From Pseudomonas sp. R5-89-07 (GTDB lineage Bacteria; Pseudomonadota; Gammaproteobacteria; Pseudomonadales; Pseudomonadaceae), in contig NZ_CP027727.1 in NCBI RefSeq assembly GCF_003851685.1, positions 4,464,001-4,528,000 of the forward strand: a DNA stretch of 64,000 bases. The letters run 5' to 3'. Positions within the stretch are counted from its first letter, which is position 1. Each line of letters opens with the position of its first letter. The notes under the pieces were generated by a model. That model had not been told where the DNA came from. It saw nothing but the letters and a program-made list of their open reading frames with translations, and did not search any database. The position numbers and the translations under genes are program-made. Shown here in pieces: positions 48,065 through 56,086 of this stretch.

Positions 48065-48103
48065 CTGAACTCCCCCTGAACAGGCTCTGAACCCGGCCTG
48101 AAC
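48065..48103 (-). promoter_or_regulatory. Four 11-bp-phased GTTCAG repeats (candidate PhoP boxes)
   Basis: On the minus strand GTTCAG occurs four times with exactly five bases between copies (plus-strand CTGAAC at 48065, 48076, 48087 and 48098). Hexamer-N5-hexamer is the architecture of OmpR-family PhoP boxes. A possible -10, TAGTGT, follows at 48053-48048. The array precedes the small protein-phoP-phoQ operon and fits positive autoregulation. Confidence 0.7.
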
Positions 48104-48140
48104 CGCAACGGACTAGGCACTGGCGCGCCAACTCGGCAAA

Positions 48141-48866
48141 ATGTTGCGCATGACGACCCTACCCGCCTGTTGCACCCCATTCGATGCCCATTGGCCGCTG
48201 CCCGCTCCATTGCCGGGCACGGTGTTCTTGAGCACGCGATTCGACCCGAGCCTATTGAACCCCGACGATTTCCAGCGCAGCGCCGTGCCGCCGCCCGCGA
48301 GCATTCAGCGCTCGGTGGCCAAGCGCCAGGCGGAGTTCCTCGCCGGCCGCTTGTGCGCCCGCGAAGCGCTGCAACGCCTCGATCATCTGGACTGCATCCC
48401 GGCCATCGGTGACGACCGCGCGCCGGTCTGGCCTGGGCACATCAGTGGCTCCATTACCCACAGCAACGGGCATGCCGCGGCGATTGTCGGGCATAAGGCG
48501 CAGTGGCGCGGTCTCGGAATGGACCTGGAAAACCTGCTGACGCTGGAGCGGGCGGAACGCCTGGCCGGGGAGATTCTGACGCCGGATGAATTGCAACGAA
48601 TGGCCACCGTGCCGCGAGAACAGATCGCCTTGCTGGTGACACTGACGTTTTCGGCCAAGGAGAGTTTGTTCAAGGCGCTCTACCCGATCGTGCTGAAGCG
48701 CTTCTATTTTGAGCATGCTGAGCTTGTGGAGTGGACCGAAGCCGGGCATATACGGCTGAGGTTGCTGACCGAGCTGTCGGCTGAGTGGGGTCATGGCAAA
48801 GAGCTGGTTGGGCAGTTTGCGGTGGAGGGGGACCAGTTGCTGAGCCTGGTGGCCGTCGGCGCTTGA
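48141..48866 (+). CDS. pcpS: 4'-phosphopantetheinyl transferase (PcpS-like)
   Basis: The protein has 241 residues (P. aeruginosa PcpS has 242). EntD-type motifs are clear: SVAKRQAEFLAGRLCAREAL, SGSITHSNGHAAA, the metal-binding GMDLEN, and the FSAKESLFKALYPIV signature. It attaches phosphopantetheine to carrier domains; in P. aeruginosa PcpS serves both fatty-acid ACP and siderophore synthetases. The ATG at 48141 gives the best end-to-end alignment; one at 48150 is possible. It is divergent from the phoPQ operon. Confidence 0.92.
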   Translation: MLRMTTLPACCTPFDAHWPLPAPLPGTVFLSTRFDPSLLNPDDFQRSAVPPPASIQRSVAKRQAEFLAGRLCAREALQRLDHLDCIPAIGDDRAPVWPGHISGSITHSNGHAAAIVGHKAQWRGLGMDLENLLTLERAERLAGEILTPDELQRMATVPREQIALLVTLTFSAKESLFKALYPIVLKRFYFEHAELVEWTEAGHIRLRLLTELSAEWGHGKELVGQFAVEGDQLLSLVAVGA

Positions 48867-48870
48867 TAGA

Positions 48871-48943
48871 CCGCTATCGGGGGCAAGCCCCCTCCCACAT
48901 TTGAAACGCAGTCCCCTGTGGGAGGGGGCTTGCCCCGATGGCG
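48871..48943. repeat. Pair of outward-facing REP half-units
   Basis: CCGCTATCGGGGGCAAGCCC...CCCACA (48871-48899) and TGTGGGAGGGGGCTTGCCCC (from 48917) lie back to back. These are single REPs rather than a complete REPIN, between convergent pcpS and the sensor kinase gene. Confidence 0.85.
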
Positions 48944-48946
48944 ATG

Positions 48947-50557
48947 TCAGCCTTTGTCCTGATCCCTGGGCCAACTCAGGCTGAAACACGCCCCGCCCAG
49001 GTTGTTGCTCTTGCTGATCAGCGCCCGCCCACCGTGCCAATAGATAATCCGCCGCACAATCGACAAGCCCAGGCCATGCCCGCCCGAGGCACGGGTGCGA
49101 CTGTCATCCAGGCGCAGGAACGGCGTGAAAATCCGCTCCCAGGCGCTTTCCGGCACGCCGGGGCCATCGTCTTCCACGTCGATACGGCAACGCACCTGCC
49201 CCACCTGATAACTGATCAGCACCTGGCCCTTGGCATGGCGCATGGCATTGGTGACCAGGTTTTGCAGCGCGCGATGCAGGTAGCGCGGTTCGGCATCGAC
49301 CCAGGCATCGTCCCAGTGCGCCGATGACAGGCAGGCACCCCGGGTGACGCTGACCTGCGGGCGCAGTGGCGATAATTCGCCGATCACCTGGTCGAGCAAG
49401 GCATCGAGGTCTACACGCTGGAAATCCAGCGCCGGCGCGCCCTGCTCCAGGCGTGCGTAAGTGAGCATCTCGTCCACTAGGCCATCCAGGTCCTGGATGT
49501 CGCCGTCCATGCCGTCCAGGTATTTGCGCCGCGCCTCGGGCGTGGTGGCGTCGCCGATCATCTCCAGGCCGAAGCGCAGGCGCGCGACCGGCGTGCGCAG
49601 CTCGTGGGACACCGCCCGCACCAGTTCACGCTGGATCGCCAGCAATTGTTGCAAATGCTCGGCCATGCCGTTGAACGCTGCCGCCAGCCGCCCCACCGAG
49701 TCGGCGCCACGGGCCGGTACGCGAACCTCCAGGTTGCCCTTGGCGATGCGCGTGGCCGCCGCCTCCAGCCCCTTGAGCCGGCGTTCGAGCTGGCGCACCA
49801 GCAGGTAGACGATCAAACCGATCAGGGTCAGGCCAATCAGCGCAATCAGGACCAGCCACTGCGCCGGGTACGGGTTCATCTGGTACAGCGGACCGATCTC
49901 CAGCACCCACGGCGTACCGACCATGCCGGCAAACACGCGGATCGAATCACCGCCCTTGCCCAAGGCCATCACCGTATCGCCTTCCGCCACGCGACGGCGC
50001 TGATCGTCGTCCATATCGGTCTGGTCGAGGGTCATCAGGTGCATCTCGAAACCAAAGCCCTTGGCGTGCTTCAAGTCAGCCAAACGTTGCGGTTGCTCGG
50101 CCACCGGGAACCGCACCAGTTCGTCGGCCAGCAAATAGATCGTGGCGCGGGCCAATTGCTCGCTGATCTGCTGCACTTCGCCCGTAAGCACCAACTGCTC
50201 CGGTTCGCTGACCAGCCGCAGCACTCGCGCGGCATGGGGGCCCGTCTGCTCCACCAGGACCTGGCCACGCTGCAGGCGCTTGCGCTGCCTCAGGTCCAGT
50301 TGCGCGTCGGTGAAGGTGCGCAACTGCAGGGGAATGCCCAGCAATCGCTCCCACACCGCCAAGGCGCGCTGGCGCTCGATGGCGCTCATGGGTTGCAGAT
50401 TGTCGCCCATCAGCGCGAAGGTGCCGTGGGCGAGGCGCTCACGGTATTGGCCGCTGCGCACATCGTTGAGCAAGTGCAGCGCCAGCACGCCCAGCAGCGC
50501 GACCAGGATCAGCGCGGCGCACATGCCGCCGTAGATGCGCAGGAAGATCGAGTTCAC
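48947..50557 (-). CDS. Sensor histidine kinase (RstB-like)
   Basis: The protein has 536 residues. Two membrane segments (residues about 7-29 and 232-252) enclose a large periplasmic domain. A HAMP domain follows (RRLKGLEAAATRIAKGNLEV), then the His box VRAVSHELRTPVARLRFGLE, N box LVTNAMRHAKG and G box DDGPGVPESAWERIF, then GHGLGLSIVRRI. In P. aeruginosa the equivalent pair lies next to nrdA. The signal is unknown. It overlaps the response regulator gene by four bases. Confidence 0.9.
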   Translation of the reverse strand: MNSIFLRIYGGMCAALILVALLGVLALHLLNDVRSGQYRERLAHGTFALMGDNLQPMSAIERQRALAVWERLLGIPLQLRTFTDAQLDLRQRKRLQRGQVLVEQTGPHAARVLRLVSEPEQLVLTGEVQQISEQLARATIYLLADELVRFPVAEQPQRLADLKHAKGFGFEMHLMTLDQTDMDDDQRRRVAEGDTVMALGKGGDSIRVFAGMVGTPWVLEIGPLYQMNPYPAQWLVLIALIGLTLIGLIVYLLVRQLERRLKGLEAAATRIAKGNLEVRVPARGADSVGRLAAAFNGMAEHLQQLLAIQRELVRAVSHELRTPVARLRFGLEMIGDATTPEARRKYLDGMDGDIQDLDGLVDEMLTYARLEQGAPALDFQRVDLDALLDQVIGELSPLRPQVSVTRGACLSSAHWDDAWVDAEPRYLHRALQNLVTNAMRHAKGQVLISYQVGQVRCRIDVEDDGPGVPESAWERIFTPFLRLDDSRTRASGGHGLGLSIVRRIIYWHGGRALISKSNNLGGACFSLSWPRDQDKG

Positions 50558-51279
50558 AGCGGCATATCGGCGGCGGCTTCGGGAACGAACAGGTAGCCTT
50601 TGCTGCGGATGGTCTTGATCAGGCGCGGGTGGATCGGGTCATCGCCGATCTTCGGCCGAATACGTGAAATGCGCACATCAATCGAGCGATCCTGGCCGTC
50701 GTAACCGACGCCGCGCAGGGCGATGAAGATTTCTTCGCGGGACAGAATGCGCCCGGCGTTCGCCACCAGCAGCCACAGCAGGTCGAACTCGGCACTGGTC
50801 AGTTCGATACCATTTTGGTGCAACCAGGCCTCGCGCAAGGCGCTGTCGACCACCAACGGGCCGAATTGCAGGCGACGCTGGTTTTGCGCCATGACCGGCA
50901 ACACCGGCTCGCTGCGCCGCAACAGGGCCTGGATACGTGCCAGCAACAAGCGTGGACGCACGGGTTTGCACACGTAGTCGTCGGCCCCCATGTCCAGGCC
51001 AAGCACCTGGTCCATGTCATCGGTACGCGCCGTCAGCATCAGGATCACGCCATCATAGCGCTCGCGTACCTTGCGGCAGATGCTCAGGCCATCTTCGCCC
51101 GGCAGCATCAGGTCGAGGATCACCACATCCGGCTGCTCGGCGATGATGCGCGCCGCCGCCTGGGCGCCGTCGTTCTCCACCGACACCCGCAGGCCGTTGC
51201 TCTCCAGGTATTCGCGGGTCAACTCGGCGAGCCGCTGGTCATCCTCGACGATCAATACCTGCCAGGCTTCCTGCTGCAT
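50554..51279 (-). CDS. OmpR-family response regulator (RstA-like)
   Basis: The protein has 241 residues. The receiver has acidic pocket VEDD near residue 12, phospho-acceptor Asp56 in VVILDLMLPGEDG, and Lys in DDYVCKPVRPRLLLARI. The winged helix ends VRISRIRPKIGDDPIHPRLI followed by RSKGYLFVPE, as in RstA. It is divergent from nrdA, with a 601-base gap between start codons. Confidence 0.92.
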   Translation of the reverse strand: MQQEAWQVLIVEDDQRLAELTREYLESNGLRVSVENDGAQAAARIIAEQPDVVILDLMLPGEDGLSICRKVRERYDGVILMLTARTDDMDQVLGLDMGADDYVCKPVRPRLLLARIQALLRRSEPVLPVMAQNQRRLQFGPLVVDSALREAWLHQNGIELTSAEFDLLWLLVANAGRILSREEIFIALRGVGYDGQDRSIDVRISRIRPKIGDDPIHPRLIKTIRSKGYLFVPEAAADMPL

Positions 51280-51578
51280 GCGTGGTCCTCATTATTATAA
51301 GAAGTGCTGCTGTTGGACTCGGGTCGAATGTGTGCAGTGTGATCTTCGCCAGGCACACCCTGTTTGTCATGTCTGGAGGGCATAACAGAACCCGATTGTA
51401 GCCATGCCCCAACCCTGTAGCACAAGCCGGGAAATCCACTCGGTGATCGCCTTTTTTTGTGATAGGGTTCGCGCCCTTCAAAAAGGGCAGGTTGTTTTGA
51501 GCCCGAAACATTTAATGACAAACGGCGCAATCCAGCAGCTATGCGGCCTACACGCCCATTCCACCTTTCTTACACATT

Positions 51579-51599
51579 TTACCCACAGCGTTATCCACA
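51579..51599 (+). promoter_or_regulatory. Two DnaA boxes upstream of nrdA
   Basis: TTACCCACA (51579-51587, one mismatch) and a perfect TTATCCACA (51591-51599) lie 12 bases apart in the same orientation, just upstream of the nrdA -35. E. coli nrdAB also has DnaA boxes that tie dNTP supply to replication initiation. Confidence 0.75.
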
Positions 51600-51609
51600 G
51601 GTTACTGCG

Positions 51610-51638
51610 TTGCCAACCCCTCAAAAACGCATTATCTT
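51610..51638 (+). promoter_or_regulatory. Candidate sigma-70 promoter of nrdA
   Basis: TTGCCA (51610-51615), 17 bp and TATCTT (51633-51638). The -10 lies inside the first NrdR box, fitting repression. The implied leader is about 235 nt. The region 51280-51570 shows only a GCCCTT/AAGGGC hairpin near 51472. Confidence 0.55.
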
Positions 51639-51674
51639 GTACCTCGGCGCCGAAGAAGACCCTACATGTAGGGT
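51627..51674. promoter_or_regulatory. Paired NrdR boxes upstream of nrdA
   Basis: ACGCATTATCTTGTAC (51627-51642) and the perfect palindrome ACCCTACATGTAGGGT (51659-51674) start 32 bases apart, about three helix turns. The second matches every strongly conserved position of the NrdR consensus (aCaCwAtATaTwGtgt). NrdR is the ATP/dATP-sensing repressor of ribonucleotide reductase genes. The palindrome followed by TTTTT might alternatively act as an attenuator. Confidence 0.7.
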
Positions 51675-51880
51675 TTTTGCTGAAGGCGCCCAACCACACA
51701 AGTGGCTCGAAATTCAAGCGCTTTATGATTAGGCGCTGCGTGGAACCAACAGATTTTCAGTAGACCAAACCGCTCACGCGGATGGCAGCTGTTTCCCATC
51801 CCCGATATGGAAAACGGTACGGGTGTTGCAGGAAGAGCCTGACACTCGCAATCAAATATAGAACGTGGAGACAACCCCCC

Positions 51881-54772
51881 ATGCAAACCGACACAACTCG
51901 CGAGAACCCGCAGGGCTCCGTGCCGCAGGCCGCCGATTCGAATATGGATCTGTCCGCCACTGCACCTGGCCAACTGCGCGTGATCAAGCGTAACGGTACT
52001 GTCGTTCCTTACACCGATGACAAGATCACCGTCGCCATCACCAAAGCGTTTCTTGCAGTTGAAGGCGGCAACGCTGCCGCTTCGTCGCGCATCCACGACA
52101 CCGTTGCACGCCTGACCGAACAAGTGACTGCGACCTTCAAGCGTCGCATGCCGTCGGGCGGCACTATCCACATCGAAGAAATCCAGGACCAGGTCGAACT
52201 GGCCCTGATGCGTGCCGGCGAGCAGAAAGTTGCCCGCGACTACGTGATCTATCGCGACTCCCGCGCCAAGGAACGTGCCGTGCACGCGCCAGCCGCCGAA
52301 GCCGTGCAAGCCCATCCGTCGATCCGCATCACCCTGGCCGATGGCAGCTTTGCGCCACTGGACCTGGGCCGCCTGAACACCATCATCACCGAGGCCTGCG
52401 AAGGCCTGGAAGAAGTCGATGGTGACCTGATCCAGCGCGAAACCCTGAAGAACCTGTACGACGGCGTGGCCCTGACCGACGTCAACACCGCCCTGGTGAT
52501 GACCGCCCGTACCCTGGTTGAACGCGAGCCGAACTACTCGTTCGTCACCGCGCGCCTGCTGATGGACACCCTGCGCGCCGAAGGCCTGGGCTTCCTGGGC
52601 GTGGCCGACAGCGCCACCCACCACGAGATGGCTGACCTGTACGCCAAGGCCCTGCCTGCCTACATCGCCAAGGGTATCGAATTCGAATTGCTGAACCCGA
52701 TCCTGGCCACCTTCGACCTGGAAAAACTCGGCAAGGCGATCAACCACGAGCGCGACCAGCAGTTCACCTACCTGGGCCTGCAAACCCTGTACGACCGTTA
52801 TTTCATTCACAAGGACGGGATCCGCTTCGAACTGCCGCAGGTGTTCTTCATGCGCGTGGCCATGGGCCTGGCGATCGAAGAGAAGCACAAAGAAGACCGT
52901 GCCATCGAGTTCTACAACCTGTTGTCGTCCTTCGACTACATGTCGTCGACCCCGACCCTGTTCAACGCCGGTACCCTGCGTCCACAGCTGTCGAGCTGCT
53001 ATCTGACCACCGTGCCGGATGACCTGTCGGGCATCTACCACGCGATCCACGACAACGCCATGTTGTCCAAATTCGCCGGCGGCCTGGGCAACGACTGGAC
53101 TCCAGTGCGTGCACTGGGTTCGTACATCAAGGGCACCAATGGCAAGTCCCAGGGCGTCGTCCCGTTCCTGAAAGTAGTGAACGACACCGCCGTCGCCGTG
53201 AACCAGGGTGGCAAGCGCAAAGGCGCTGTGTGTGCCTACCTGGAAACCTGGCACATGGACATTGAAGAGTTCATCGAGCTGCGCAAGAACACCGGTGATG
53301 ATCGTCGTCGTACCCACGACATGAACACCGCCAACTGGATCCCTGACCTGTTCATGAAGCGCGTCTTCGATGATGGCCAGTGGACCCTGTTCTCGCCCTC
53401 CGAAGTTCCGGACCTGCACGACCTGACCGGCAAGGCCTTCGAAGAGCGCTACGAGTACTACGAAGCGCTGTCCCAGTACCCTGGCAAGATCAAGCTGTTC
53501 AAGACCATCCAGGCCAAAGACCTGTGGCGCAAAATGCTGTCGATGCTGTTTGAAACCGGCCACCCATGGCTGACCTTCAAAGACCCGTGCAACCTGCGCA
53601 GCCCGCAGCAGCACGTTGGCGTGGTCCACAGCTCGAACCTGTGCACCGAGATCACCTTGAACACCAACAAGGACGAGATCGCCGTTTGCAACCTGGGCTC
53701 GATCAACCTGCCGAACCATATCGTCAACGGCAAGCTCGACACCGCGAAGCTGGAACGCACCGTCAACACCGCCGTACGCATGCTCGATAACGTGATCGAC
53801 ATCAACTACTACTCGGTGCCACAGGCGCAAAACTCCAACTTCAAGCACCGTCCGGTCGGCCTGGGCATCATGGGCTTCCAGGACGCGCTGTACCTGCAGC
53901 ACATTCCTTACGGTTCCGATGCCGCCGTCGAGTTCGCCGACAAGTCCATGGAAGCGGTCAGCTACTACGCGATCCAGGCTTCCTGCGACCTGGCTGACGA
54001 GCGCGGCGCCTACGAGACGTTCCAGGGTTCGCTGTGGTCCAAAGGCATCCTGCCGCTGGACTCGCAACAGATCCTGATCGAAGCCCGTGGCCAGAAGTAC
54101 ATCGACGTTGACCTGAACGAAAGCCTGGACTGGGCGCCGGTACGTGCCCGTGTGCAGAAAGGTATTCGTAACTCCAACATCATGGCCATCGCACCGACCG
54201 CGACCATCGCCAACATCACTGGCGTATCGCAGTCGATCGAACCGACTTACCAGAACCTGTATGTGAAATCGAACCTGTCGGGCGAATTCACCGTGATCAA
54301 CCCGTACCTGGTTCGCGACCTGAAAGCCCGCGGCCTGTGGGACTCGGTGATGATCAACGACCTCAAGTACTACGACGGTTCGGTGCAGCAGATCGAGCGC
54401 ATCCCGCAAGAACTCAAAGAGCTCTACGCGACGGCGTTCGAAGTGGACACCAAGTGGATCGTTGACGCCGCCAGCCGTCGTCAGAAGTGGATCGACCAGG
54501 CACAGTCCCTGAACCTCTACATCGCCGGCGCTTCGGGCAAGAAACTCGACGTGACCTACCGCATGGCTTGGTATCGTGGCCTGAAAACCACTTACTACCT
54601 CCGTGCCCTGGCCGCGACCAGCACCGAGAAGTCGACCATCAACACCGGTAAGCTCAACGCTGTTTCAAGCGGCAACCACGGTGATGACTCGGTACTCGCT
54701 GCGCCAGCCGGCCCGGCACCGGTGCCGAAGGCTTGTGCGATCGATGAGCCGGATTGCGAAGCTTGCCAATAA
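51881..54772 (+). CDS. nrdA: Ribonucleoside-diphosphate reductase class Ia, alpha subunit
   Basis: From the ATG at 51881 (GGAG upstream) the protein has 963 residues. Pseudomonas class I NrdA carries N-terminal ATP-cone domains for dATP control: VIKRNGTVVPYTDDKI begins one at about residue 28 and IRITLADGSFAPLDLGRLN a second. Catalytic parts are seen in SSCYLTTVPDD, NLCTEITL and PTATIANITGVSQSIEP; the C-terminal redox pair is DEPDCEACQ. It makes dNDPs aerobically with NrdB. nrdB does not follow here, which is unusual. Confidence 0.96.
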   Translation: MQTDTTRENPQGSVPQAADSNMDLSATAPGQLRVIKRNGTVVPYTDDKITVAITKAFLAVEGGNAAASSRIHDTVARLTEQVTATFKRRMPSGGTIHIEEIQDQVELALMRAGEQKVARDYVIYRDSRAKERAVHAPAAEAVQAHPSIRITLADGSFAPLDLGRLNTIITEACEGLEEVDGDLIQRETLKNLYDGVALTDVNTALVMTARTLVEREPNYSFVTARLLMDTLRAEGLGFLGVADSATHHEMADLYAKALPAYIAKGIEFELLNPILATFDLEKLGKAINHERDQQFTYLGLQTLYDRYFIHKDGIRFELPQVFFMRVAMGLAIEEKHKEDRAIEFYNLLSSFDYMSSTPTLFNAGTLRPQLSSCYLTTVPDDLSGIYHAIHDNAMLSKFAGGLGNDWTPVRALGSYIKGTNGKSQGVVPFLKVVNDTAVAVNQGGKRKGAVCAYLETWHMDIEEFIELRKNTGDDRRRTHDMNTANWIPDLFMKRVFDDGQWTLFSPSEVPDLHDLTGKAFEERYEYYEALSQYPGKIKLFKTIQAKDLWRKMLSMLFETGHPWLTFKDPCNLRSPQQHVGVVHSSNLCTEITLNTNKDEIAVCNLGSINLPNHIVNGKLDTAKLERTVNTAVRMLDNVIDINYYSVPQAQNSNFKHRPVGLGIMGFQDALYLQHIPYGSDAAVEFADKSMEAVSYYAIQASCDLADERGAYETFQGSLWSKGILPLDSQQILIEARGQKYIDVDLNESLDWAPVRARVQKGIRNSNIMAIAPTATIANITGVSQSIEPTYQNLYVKSNLSGEFTVINPYLVRDLKARGLWDSVMINDLKYYDGSVQQIERIPQELKELYATAFEVDTKWIVDAASRRQKWIDQAQSLNLYIAGASGKKLDVTYRMAWYRGLKTTYYLRALAATSTEKSTINTGKLNAVSSGNHGDDSVLAAPAGPAPVPKACAIDEPDCEACQ

Positions 54773-54807
54773 GCTGAGGTGGTTCCGGGCTTGATAAGCC
54801 GGAACTG

Positions 54808-54857
54808 AACCCCTGACAGACCCAGCCTGCAGTTGGGTATGTCAGGGGTTTCTTTTG
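54808..54857 (+). terminator. Rho-independent terminator of nrdA
   Basis: AACCCCTGAC/GTCAGGGGTT outer stem with an inner CCCA/TGGG stem and TTTCTTTT, 36 bases after the nrdA stop codon. It shows that nrdA ends its own transcript here. Confidence 0.85.
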
Positions 54858-54880
54858 CCTGACAGAAAAGCAGTCGGTGG

Positions 54881-55912
54881 CTAGATCAACACGGTTGCCA
54901 TACCCGAACGAGGCACGCCGCCACGCTGCCCCCACAACTCGATGCGGCCGTCGATCACAGCCATCGAATGACCGCCGTACTCCACTGTCCCGACTTTGCT
55001 GCGTCTCAAGTCAGCATCCGTCGCCGGCCTGTAAAGCCCCCTCAGCCCCAAGCGATCCAGGCCTTCACGAGAGTACTCTCCATCGTTGAGGCTGTTCATC
55101 GCTGCCATGAAACTGCGCCCTGCCGTGCCATCGTTGTTTTCCATCTGTGCCCGCTTGGCACTCGCGGCATACATGAAGTTGGCATCGGTCATCATGGCTG
55201 GGTCGTCGCCCCTGAAACGGGCATGCGTAGCAGCTTGCCTCAATTCATCCTTGGTTAAAGACAGCTTGAAACCATCTCGCATCGTCACGTCATAGCCTGT
55301 GCTTGTTTCATTAACCTTCTTGAAGACATCCGTAGGTTTCTGGCCATACCGCATCATTGCGGCTTTGATGGCAGAAACGGTGACGCAATTGCCATCAGGT
55401 CCCTGGCTGAAGCCGCTCCATATATTGTCCGGCTTTTTCCCAGGACTGCTGTTGTCAGGTTTGTAATGGAAATATTTCGAACCTTCGGTAGTCTCCTTGT
55501 TACTCATGGACTCGCGGGGGCCAAAATCTGATGGGGTCACCCTACCGCCGCCGCCACCCCCCCTCGGCGAGGGCGGGGCAGGTGGAGCTATATCATCATC
55601 GTCGGGAAACCACTCTTTCAACAGCTGCTTCAGAAACTCAAGGAATTGTGCAGAAGCCTCTTCCCTTAGCTTGTTGAGGATTTCCTTGAATTTCTCGTCC
55701 CCCAACTTCTCACGCAGCGCATTCAACTTGTCGCGCGTATCCTGAATCGTTTGCGTCTTGCCTGACTGCTTTGCCTCAAGCAGCTCGTTGAGCAAGGTTT
55801 TGACCGCAGCCTTGTCGGCATCAGGCGTGACCGGTATCGATTCATTCCGCGTCACGCCTGGCATAAATCCAGCACGCCCAGTATCGGCTGTGAAAACCCC
55901 TGAACTCCACAT
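54881..55912 (-). CDS. Candidate type III effector with papain-like cysteine-protease arrangement
   Basis: The protein has 343 residues from the ATG at 55912 (an ATG at 55864 is possible). No signal peptide. Residues about 30-100 are charged, helical and coiled-coil-like; 103-123 are a DDDD/Pro/poly-Gly linker; 165-343 form a globular domain. Within it Q170-GPDGN-C176 copies the papain Gln-x5-Cys spacing, His315 lies in YGGHSMAVI and Asp321 in VIDGRIE, consistent with a Cys-His-Asp site. A hrp-box promoter lies 44 bases upstream. Base composition is less GC-rich than its neighbours. No family is recognised with certainty. Confidence 0.75.
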   Translation of the reverse strand: MWSSGVFTADTGRAGFMPGVTRNESIPVTPDADKAAVKTLLNELLEAKQSGKTQTIQDTRDKLNALREKLGDEKFKEILNKLREEASAQFLEFLKQLLKEWFPDDDDIAPPAPPSPRGGGGGGRVTPSDFGPRESMSNKETTEGSKYFHYKPDNSSPGKKPDNIWSGFSQGPDGNCVTVSAIKAAMMRYGQKPTDVFKKVNETSTGYDVTMRDGFKLSLTKDELRQAATHARFRGDDPAMMTDANFMYAASAKRAQMENNDGTAGRSFMAAMNSLNDGEYSREGLDRLGLRGLYRPATDADLRRSKVGTVEYGGHSMAVIDGRIELWGQRGGVPRSGMATVLI

Positions 55913-55955
55913 ACCCCGCCCCCATGATTGGCGAACCTCTGAGGTTCTGGTCCGA

Positions 55956-55984
55956 TCAGTGGCAAGACGGTTATGCCGCGTTCC
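55956..55984 (-). promoter_or_regulatory. hrp box (HrpL/RspL-type ECF sigma promoter)
   Basis: On the minus strand GGAACG, exactly 16 bases, then CCACTGA. The consensus is GGAACC-N15/16-CCACNNA, so only one base of the -35 core differs. It points at the effector-like gene, with a start codon 44 bases downstream. P. fluorescens strains with an rsp type III system use RspL, an HrpL homologue, on such boxes. Confidence 0.75.
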
Positions 55985-56041
55985 TTCCCCTGGCAGTTAA
56001 CGAGTAACCTGATGTGCCTGGGGCAACTTTCCTACACCCAC

Positions 56042-56067
56042 AAAAAAGCCCCTCTTGCGAGGGGCTT
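56042..56067 (-). terminator. Terminator after flgE
   Basis: Read on the minus strand, AAGCCCCTCGCAAGAGGGGCTT is followed by TTTT, 20 bases after the flgE stop codon. It closes the flgBCDE transcript; flgF does not follow. Confidence 0.9.
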
Positions 56068-56086
56068 AGTGTGCAGCGCTAACGCA

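Noticed and set aside
51662-54409. Minus-strand frame of 915 codons opposite nrdA
   Set aside because: Shadow of nrdA, whose translation is conserved end to end.
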